From positions 434,001 to 498,000 of the forward strand of contig NZ_QXFN01000003.1 of the NCBI RefSeq assembly GCF_004886325.1: a stretch of DNA of 64,000 bases. The letters are read 5' to 3'. This DNA comes from Cellulomonas telluris (GTDB lineage Bacteria; Actinomycetota; Actinomycetes; Actinomycetales; Cellulomonadaceae). The position numbers and the translations under genes are program-made. The notes beneath the pieces are model-generated. The model searched no databases, had not been told where the DNA came from, and was given only the letters and a program-made list of their open reading frames with translations. Below, piece by piece: positions 58,249 through 64,000 of this stretch (position 1 is the first letter of the stretch; each line of letters starts with the position of its first letter).

Positions 58249-59069
58249 GCACGACGACGACCCAGGAGGCCGTGGGCGTGGACGCGCCCCTCGCGCCGGA
58301 GGTCCGCCGCTCGTGGTGGTCGGACGTGTGGCTGGTCATGGCGCGCGAGCTGCGGCCCGTGGTGCGCGAGCCGTTCTCGGTGGTGTTCGGGCTCGTGCAG
58401 CCGCTGGTGTTCCTCGCCCTGTTCGGTCCGCTGCTCGCGGGGTCGGTCGGCGGCGCGCTGCCCGGCGGCGGCGTGTGGCAGTGGTTCGTCCCCGGGATCC
58501 TCGTGATGACGACCCTGTTCGGCACGTCCACGACCGGGTCCAACCTGCAGTACGAGATGCAGACCGGCGCGCACGAGCGCCTGCTGGTGACGCCGCTGTC
58601 CCGCTCGTCGCAGCTCGTGGGGCGGTCCCTGAAGGAGATGGTGCCGCTGGTCGCGCAGGCGCTGCTGATCGTCGTGGTGATGCTGCCGTTCGGCTTCCGC
58701 CCCGACCCGGTCGGCACCGTCCTGGGGCTCGCGCTGCTCGCCGTGCTGGGTGTCGGTCTCGGCTCGCTCAGCTACGCCCTCGCCATCGCGGTGCGCAAGC
58801 AGGAGTGGATGTTCTGGGCGGTGCAGCAGACCGTCCTGTTCCCGCTGATGATCCTGTCCGGCCTGCTGCTGCCGCTCGAGAGCGGGCCGCGGTGGATGCA
58901 GGCCGCGGCGCAGGTGAACCCGCTGCGCTGGATCGTCGACGCCGAGCGCGCGCTGTTCGCGGGTGACCTGACCGCGTCGGCGGTGCTGTGGGGTGTCCTG
59001 GCGGCGGCGGCGACCGCGGGGCTCGGCCTGGTCGTGGGGGTGCGGACGATCCTGCGGTCCGCGGACTGA
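58245..59069 (+). CDS. ABC transporter permease (ABC-2, DrrB type)
   Basis: The product is 274 aa from ATG 58245, sharing four bases with the ATPase gene. It has about six membrane helices. ABC-2 marks are WLVMARELRPVVREPFSVVF at the start, PGILVMTTLFGTSTTGSNLQ near residue 84, GAHERLLVTPLSRSSQLVGR, and the helix-loop FPLMILSGLLLPLESGPRWM followed by NPLRWIVDAERALFAGD. It forms the membrane part of a DrrAB-like exporter. Confidence 0.92.
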   Translation: MSTTTTQEAVGVDAPLAPEVRRSWWSDVWLVMARELRPVVREPFSVVFGLVQPLVFLALFGPLLAGSVGGALPGGGVWQWFVPGILVMTTLFGTSTTGSNLQYEMQTGAHERLLVTPLSRSSQLVGRSLKEMVPLVAQALLIVVVMLPFGFRPDPVGTVLGLALLAVLGVGLGSLSYALAIAVRKQEWMFWAVQQTVLFPLMILSGLLLPLESGPRWMQAAAQVNPLRWIVDAERALFAGDLTASAVLWGVLAAAATAGLGLVVGVRTILRSAD

Positions 59070-59223
59070 CCGCGACGCGGCGGCGGCGCCCGCACCGGTG
59101 GGTCCGGGGCGGCCCCGTCGTCCGCGCGTCGCGGCCGTGTCCGACCGTGGGCGGACCCGGCCGCGCTGACGTGACGCCCGCGGCCGGACGCGCCGACCCG
59201 CTCCGGGGCGCGACCCTCGCCAC

Positions 59224-59859
59224 GTGACGACCTCCGCCCTCGCCCCCGCACGCCCCGCCGTCCCGTCCGCCACCCGCGGTGCCGCCCACGGCGCGCTCGC
59301 CGTCGTGGCCGGCCTCGCGTCCGGCGGCCTCACGTCCTTCGCGCAGACGTACCTGACCCTCCCGGGGGTGGCCGCACTCGCGAACGCCGTCAGCCCCTGG
59401 CTGGTGCTGCCCTTCCTGGCCGGTGCCACGGCGCGCAGCCGCCGCGGCGGCGCGCTGCTCGGGCTGCTCGCGTGCCTCGCGCAGGTGCCCGGGTACTACG
59501 CGACGGCGTCGCTGCGCGGCTACCCGGTGTCGCTGCCGTGGGTGCTGGTGTGGGCGGTCCTGGGGGTCGTCGGCGGCGCGGTCGCCGGTCTGGCCGGGCA
59601 GTCGTGGTGGCGCGGGCGCGGTCGCGAGCGCGGGCTGGGCGCGGCGGTGCTGGTCGCGGTGTGGCTCGCGGAGGCCGTGGTCCAGTACGGGGTCGTGCTG
59701 CGCTACACCGCCGAGGCCGTGACGTTCGGGGTCGTCGGGGCGCTGGCGTTCGCGCTGCTGGGGCTGCGGCACCGTCAGCACGTGCTGGTGCTCACCTGGC
59801 TCGGCCCCGCGCTGCTCGCGGGGGCGGGCGGCTTCCTCGGGCTGCACGCGGTCGCCTGA
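59224..59859 (+). CDS. Hypothetical polytopic membrane protein (DUF6518-like)
   Basis: The protein is 211 aa from GTG 59224. About five to six membrane helices alternate with short loops, for example ALANAVSPWLVLPFLAGATA and WVLVWAVLGVVGGAVAGLAG. TYLTLPGVAALANAVSPWLV and YYATASLRGYPV resemble proteins labelled DUF6518, from memory and not checked. The role is unknown. It follows the DrrB gene by 154 bases on the same strand and may be separate from it. Confidence 0.65.
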   Translation: MTTSALAPARPAVPSATRGAAHGALAVVAGLASGGLTSFAQTYLTLPGVAALANAVSPWLVLPFLAGATARSRRGGALLGLLACLAQVPGYYATASLRGYPVSLPWVLVWAVLGVVGGAVAGLAGQSWWRGRGRERGLGAAVLVAVWLAEAVVQYGVVLRYTAEAVTFGVVGALAFALLGLRHRQHVLVLTWLGPALLAGAGGFLGLHAVA

Positions 59860-59863
59860 CCTC

Positions 59864-59885
59864 ACGCCGGGGCGCCCCGCGGCGT
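59864..59885 (+). terminator. Imperfect hairpin after the membrane protein gene
   Basis: CGGGGCGCCCCG at 59868-59879 is a 12-base palindrome, flanked by ACGCC (59864-59868) and GGCGT (59881-59885). It begins five bases after the stop at 59859. Confidence 0.45.
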
Positions 59886-59977
59886 CTGCTCCGGTGGCGG
59901 CGCAGCGGGTGCCGCGATGTCGGGGGCGAGGGGCAGGATGAGGACGTGGACGTGACGACGGGGCCGACGCGGCCCGC

Positions 59978-60037
59978 GCAGGAGGGCGCCGTGCAGGCGG
60001 GGCTCGTGCAGGAGGGCGCCGCGCAGGCGGGCCTCGT
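59978..60037 (+). repeat. 30-base tandem duplication carrying a Shine-Dalgarno sequence
   Basis: Units 59978-60007 and 60008-60037 differ at two of 30 positions. Each contains AGGAGGG. In the first, GTG follows five bases after AGGAGG and starts the methyltransferase frame; in the second that codon is GCG. Both are in frame, so the duplication adds ten residues near the N-terminus. Confidence 0.75.
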
Positions 60038-60545
60038 GCACGCCGTGCTGGGCTCACCGGTCGGGCCGGTGGTGGTCGCGGTGGAGGACGGGGCGGTCAC
60101 GCACCTGCGCCTACCGCGCACCGACGGCACGCCCGCCGCCGACGACGTGGGGGAGCGCGTGGACCCGGGGGACGACCCGGTCCTGGCCGAGGCGGTGCGC
60201 CAGCTCGCGGCCTACTTCGCGGGCGAGCTGCGCGACTTCGACCTGCCCCTGCGGTACGCCGGCACCGCGTTCCAGCGGAAGGTCTGGGACGGGCTGCGGC
60301 GCGTCCCGTACGGCACGACGACGTCGTACGGAGCGCTCGCGGAGTCGGTCGGCCTCGACCCGCGGACGACCGCCCGCGCGGTCGGCGCCGCGAACGGCGC
60401 GAACCGCATGGCGATCGTCGTCCCGTGCCACCGGGTCATCGGGGCGGGCGGGAAGCTGGTCGGCTTCGCCGCGGGGCTGGACCGCAAGCGGACGCTGCTC
60501 GACCTCGAGCGGCGGGTCGTCGGCGGCCCGGCGCTGCTCTTCTGA
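59991..60545 (+). CDS. ogt: Methylated-DNA-protein-cysteine methyltransferase
   Basis: The product is 184 aa if it starts at GTG 59991, which has AGGAGG at 59980-59985. Starts at 59946, 59952 or 60036 are possible; homology-like sequence begins only at VHAVLGSPVGPVVVAV (60036). The active-site motif is IVVPCHRVIGAGGKLVGFAA, with the acceptor Cys in PCHRV, and the helix-turn-helix part is FQRKVWDGLRRVPYGTTTSY. It repairs O6-alkylguanine by a one-time transfer to its cysteine. A DUF1697 gene follows 10 bases later. Confidence 0.92.
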   Translation: MQAGLVQEGAAQAGLVHAVLGSPVGPVVVAVEDGAVTHLRLPRTDGTPAADDVGERVDPGDDPVLAEAVRQLAAYFAGELRDFDLPLRYAGTAFQRKVWDGLRRVPYGTTTSYGALAESVGLDPRTTARAVGAANGANRMAIVVPCHRVIGAGGKLVGFAAGLDRKRTLLDLERRVVGGPALLF

Positions 60546-60555
60546 GCCGCCGACG

Positions 60556-61095
60556 GTGACGGTGATGGTCGCCCTGCTGCGGGGCGTCAACGTGGGCGGC
60601 GCGACGAAGGTCCCCATGGCCGACCTGCGCCGCGTCGTGACGGACAGCGGCTTCGGCGACGTGCGCACGTACGTGAACAGCGGGAACGTCGTCCTGACGT
60701 CGCCCGACCCGGACACCGGGGCCGTCGCGGCGCGACTGCGGGCCGCGTGCGCCGACGCGTTCCCCGCGGTCCGGCCGGACGTCGTCGTGCGCACTGCCGA
60801 GGAGCTGCGCGGCGTCGTGGCGGGCAACCCGTTCCTCGGCCGCGACGACGACCCGACCCACCACCACGTCGTGTTCCTCGCCGGCCCCGGACCGGCGGCC
60901 GCACCGGACCTCGACCTCGCCCCGTTCCACCCGGAGGACCTGGCCGTCGGCGGACGCGAGGTCTACCTGTTCCTGCCCGGCGGGATGGGCCGCTCCCGTC
61001 TCGCGCAGCGCCTCGCGAGCCTGCAGGGCCCGGCGGGTACCGCCCGCAACTGGCGCACGGTGACGACGCTGTCGGCGATGGCCGACGGCCGCTAG
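60556..61095 (+). CDS. DUF1697 family protein
   Basis: The 179-aa product starts at GTG 60556. DUF1697 marks are ALLRGVNVGGATKVPMADLR, VRTYVNSGNVVLTS and RNWRTVTTLSAMAD at the C-terminus. The family is widespread and its function is not established. It is 10 bases downstream of the methyltransferase gene and probably co-transcribed. Its TAG stop shares CTAG (61092-61095) with the stop of the convergent MFS gene. Confidence 0.88.
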   Translation: MTVMVALLRGVNVGGATKVPMADLRRVVTDSGFGDVRTYVNSGNVVLTSPDPDTGAVAARLRAACADAFPAVRPDVVVRTAEELRGVVAGNPFLGRDDDPTHHHVVFLAGPGPAAAPDLDLAPFHPEDLAVGGREVYLFLPGGMGRSRLAQRLASLQGPAGTARNWRTVTTLSAMADGR

Positions 61096-62462
61096 ACCGC
61101 CGCGGGTTCGGCCGCCGGGGACCGCCGCCGGGCGCACGCCGCGGCGGCCACCGCGGCCAGCCCCGCCACCACCGCCCACCCCACCCGCGCCGACGTCGCC
61201 GACGCGACCAGCAGCACCGCGGCCGTCCCGAGCGCCGTCCCGAGCTGGGCCGCGGTGTTGAGCACGCCCGCGGCCGTCGCGCGCAGGTGCTCGTCGACGC
61301 TGGTGCCCATGTCGTTGGCGGCGACGGACGAGGCGCCCAGCCCGAGGCCGCTGAGCGCCGCGGTGAGCGCGACCGCGGCCGGCGTGGCCGACGCGACCAG
61401 CACGGCGTTCGCGCCGGCGACCAGCAGCAGCCCCGCGCCCATGGTCCGCCGCCAGGTCAGTCGGGCGATCACCCGGGGCGCGAGCGCCGACCCCACGACC
61501 GCCAGCACGCTCACGCTCACGAGCGCCGCCGCGGCGGCGAGCGGCGTCAGCCCGAGCTCGTCCTGCAGGTGCAGCGTCGCCACGGTCGCGGACGAGCTCG
61601 TCGTCGCCGTGTTCGCGAACGAGCCGAGGGTGCCCCAGCGCAGCCGGGACGACCCGCGCGCCTCGCGCGCCACGAGCGGGTCCCGCGCCGCGCGCTCGGC
61701 GGCCACGAAGCCGACGGTCGCGGCGGCACCGGCCGCGAGCACCAGCGACCCCGCGACGACGGCCCCGGTCTCGGCGAGCAGGGTCGGGCCGGCCACGAGT
61801 CCCATCGCCCCGGCGGTGAGCAGCACGGCCGACACCCAGGGCACCCGCACCTCGGCCTGCCGGGCGGTGTCGGCCGGGACCGCGACCCGCACGGCCACGA
61901 GCAGGCCCGCCGCGAGCGCGAGCGTCAGCCAGAACACCGCCCGCCACGTCGCGACCTCGGTCACCGCCCCGCCGACCACGAACCCGGCCGCACCGGCCGC
62001 GGCCCCGGCGGCGCTCCACGCCGCCACCGCCCGACGGCGCCACCGCCCCTCGGGCACGAGCGTCGTGAGCAGGCGCAGCGCTGCGGGCACCGAGGCGGCG
62101 GCCGCGACGCCCTGCAGCGCCCGCGCCGCCGTGAGCAGCGCGACGCCCCCCGCCACGGCCCCCAGCACCGACGCCAGGCCGAACAGCACGATCGCCGCCA
62201 GCAGCACGCGCCGGTGGCCGAGCCGGTCCCCGAGGCGGGCGGCGACCAGGAGCAGCCCGCCGAAGAACATGGCGTAGGCGGTGACGACGAACGTGCCCTC
62301 GCCGGCGCTCGCGCCGAGGTCGCGCAGCATCGACGGCAGCGTCGTCACGACGACCGTCACGCCGAGCACGTCGACGAGCTGGACGAGGCACAGCGTCACC
62401 GTCACCGCGAGGACGCCGCGCGGGGCGGTGCCGGCGGCGGCGCGGCCGGTCGTCCCGCTCAC
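61092..62462 (-). CDS. MFS drug-efflux transporter, DHA2-like
   Basis: The protein is 456 aa from GTG 62462, which overlaps the hydrolase stop by four bases (GTGA). Twelve to fourteen helices are visible. VQLVDVLGVTVVVTTLPSML in helix 1, RLGDRLGHRRVLLAAIVLF in the first loop, ARALQGVAAAASVPAALRLL in helix 4 and GAAAGAAGFVVGGAVTEVAT in helix 5 resemble the EmrB/QacA group. Co-expression with a membrane-anchored alpha/beta hydrolase suggests export of, or resistance to, an ester-type compound. Confidence 0.87.
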   Translation of the reverse strand: MSGTTGRAAAGTAPRGVLAVTVTLCLVQLVDVLGVTVVVTTLPSMLRDLGASAGEGTFVVTAYAMFFGGLLLVAARLGDRLGHRRVLLAAIVLFGLASVLGAVAGGVALLTAARALQGVAAAASVPAALRLLTTLVPEGRWRRRAVAAWSAAGAAAGAAGFVVGGAVTEVATWRAVFWLTLALAAGLLVAVRVAVPADTARQAEVRVPWVSAVLLTAGAMGLVAGPTLLAETGAVVAGSLVLAAGAAATVGFVAAERAARDPLVAREARGSSRLRWGTLGSFANTATTSSSATVATLHLQDELGLTPLAAAAALVSVSVLAVVGSALAPRVIARLTWRRTMGAGLLLVAGANAVLVASATPAAVALTAALSGLGLGASSVAANDMGTSVDEHLRATAAGVLNTAAQLGTALGTAAVLLVASATSARVGWAVVAGLAAVAAAACARRRSPAAEPAAV

Positions 62463-63448
62463 CGGTCCGCGGGCAGGAACGCCGCCACGTCCTGGGCGAT
62501 CCGCTCCGGCTCCTCGCCGTTCACCGCGTGCGACGCGCCCTCGTACAGGCGCACCGTGCCGTCCTGCAGCGCCCGCTCGGCGACCTCGACCGCGGCGGAC
62601 GCGTCGTGCATGACCGACTCCTCGGCGACGATCGCGAGCACCGGCACGTCGATCCGCCCGAGGTCCTCCTCCGGCACGAGCGACGGCTGCGGCAGCCGCA
62701 TGGCGTACCCCTGCATGCCGGCCTCGATCATGTCGGCGACCGGCACGTCCTCGACCGGCGCGCCGCCGGCCGTGTAGGAGTTGAACGAGTCCCGCCACGA
62801 CCGGGGCAGCCACGGCACCGACGCCGGCAGCGAGCGCACCGCGGTCCCGGCGGGGATGTCCGCGAGCACCCGCACGGGGTCGATCAGCGTCAGGCTCGCG
62901 ACGCGCTCCGGCGCGTGCAGCGCGAGGTTCGTCGCCGTCCACCCGCCGATCGACAGCCCCACGAGGTGGAAGGTCCCCTCGGGCAGCGCCGCGAGGGTCT
63001 GGTCCAGCCACGCCGCCTGGTCCGCGTGGTCGCGGATCGGCCGCTCCTGCACGCTGCGCCCCGGCTCGCCCAGCAGGTCGAGCGTGTAGACGTCCGCGAC
63101 CTCCAGCAGCGACGGCAGGTTGTCCGCCCAGACGGGTGTGCCGGAGGCGGTGCCGGGCAGCAGCACGAGCGGCGTCGTCCGTCCGCCCGTCCCCGCGAAC
63201 CGGTAGACCCGCACGAACCCGAGGTCGGTGCGGACGTCGAGGGTCTCCGCGGGCTCGGGCAGGTCCCGGAACGCCTCGTCGTACGCGGCGAGGTACCGCT
63301 CGTACCCCTCCGCGCTGCGCCAGTGCCCCACGGGCGACGGCTGGCGCAGCAGCAGCGCGACGACGAGCGCCAGGATGGCGACGACCCCGAGCGCGACGAG
63401 CCGCCGGCGCCGACGTCGGCGCGGGGGAGCGGCGGCGGTCTCGGTCAC
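62459..63448 (-). CDS. Membrane-anchored alpha/beta hydrolase
   Basis: The product is 329 aa from GTG 63448, with GAGGAGG five bases upstream. An Arg-rich start (about eight basic residues) and one helix (LVALGVVAILALVVALLL) anchor it with the catalytic domain outside the membrane. The fold shows PLVLLPGTASG, YTLDLLGEPGRSV, the nucleophile elbow FHLVGLSIGGWTATNLAL (Ser near 173), an Asp in LAIVAEESVMHDAS-like context and the His in EGASHAVNGEEPERIA. The substrate is unknown. It is coupled to the MFS exporter gene downstream. Confidence 0.87.
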   Translation of the reverse strand: MTETAAAPPRRRRRRRLVALGVVAILALVVALLLRQPSPVGHWRSAEGYERYLAAYDEAFRDLPEPAETLDVRTDLGFVRVYRFAGTGGRTTPLVLLPGTASGTPVWADNLPSLLEVADVYTLDLLGEPGRSVQERPIRDHADQAAWLDQTLAALPEGTFHLVGLSIGGWTATNLALHAPERVASLTLIDPVRVLADIPAGTAVRSLPASVPWLPRSWRDSFNSYTAGGAPVEDVPVADMIEAGMQGYAMRLPQPSLVPEEDLGRIDVPVLAIVAEESVMHDASAAVEVAERALQDGTVRLYEGASHAVNGEEPERIAQDVAAFLPADR

Positions 63449-63610
63449 GGCGACCTCCTCGCGGAGCGGCGGCGTCCGTCCCGACGCTACCGGCGGGCAC
63501 CGACGACGGCAGCGCGCCGGCGGCGCGCGCCGCCCCTCCGGATGCAGCCCGCGACGCCCGGTGCGACGGTGGACGCCGGTAGCGGGGGGCCCGACCCACG
63601 AGGAGGCAGC

Positions 63611-64000
<390 letters not shown>

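Overview
The window looks like chromosomal DNA of a very GC-rich actinobacterium. Codon third positions are almost all G or C, GTG starts are common, start-stop overlaps of the GTGA/ATGA type are frequent, and gene types such as GAF-ANTAR regulators, Zur/Fur-like repressors, ThyX and LacI families fit. A member of the Cellulomonas group (Cellulomonadaceae) is my best guess; this is inference from composition and gene content, not a search result. I see no rRNA, tRNA, CRISPR array, insertion sequence or prophage. It reads as ordinary dense chromosome with 58 protein genes, two of them cut by the window edges.

Layout. 1-5.3 kb: an SQR-like flavoprotein (cut), a GAF-ANTAR regulator divergent from a STAS protein, DUF488, LapA-like and unknown proteins, and an MFS exporter. 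5.3-9.6 kb: a minus-strand run with a TPP enzyme, a flavin reductase, a sulfite-oxidase-like molybdoenzyme and an EEP nuclease/phosphatase. 9.7-26.3 kb: a LigD-like 3'-phosphoesterase/polymerase without ligase, a Cu-Zn SOD lipoprotein, a DeoR/NudK divergent pair, GAF-ANTAR plus PP2C phosphatase, RNase Z, a zinc alcohol dehydrogenase, a large GAF/PAS/PP2C sensor phosphatase, the stand-alone LigD-type ligase, YibE/F, a Zur-like repressor and ThyX. 26.4-33.1 kb: an SDR enzyme, a LacI-UxaA locus divergent from a ThuA protein across a perfect LacI-type operator, then two tandem LacI paralogues. 33.1-42.0 kb: recC-recB-recD, with both junctions overlapping by 4 nt. 42.1-45.3 kb: two divergent glycerophosphodiesterase genes, one fused to a phytase-like domain, around a PHO-box-like repeat. 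45.4-51.3 kb: a small gene behind a perfect SOS box, a MerR/MFS divergent pair, a P-type ATPase and a DUF4349 lipoprotein. 51.4-64 kb: an AlkA-like glycosylase, MscS, an orphan lysozyme-like protein, a WYL regulator, a DrrAB exporter, an alkylguanine methyltransferase, DUF1697, MFS, an alpha/beta hydrolase and a second zinc alcohol dehydrogenase (cut).

Themes. DNA repair is strongly represented: RecBCD, split LigD, AlkA-like, Ogt-like and an SOS-box gene. So are stress-type signalling modules (two GAF-ANTAR, two PP2C phosphatases, one STAS) and efflux or permeability genes. Several genes appear leaderless, with a -10 element six or seven bases before the start codon (NudK, the SOS gene, the MerR-controlled MFS, MscS, DUF4349).

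The most promising lead for something undescribed is the small gene at 45471-45842. It has a perfect LexA-type palindrome touching its -10 element, and I recognise no family for its product. All names below rest on reading motifs by eye; no database search was run.
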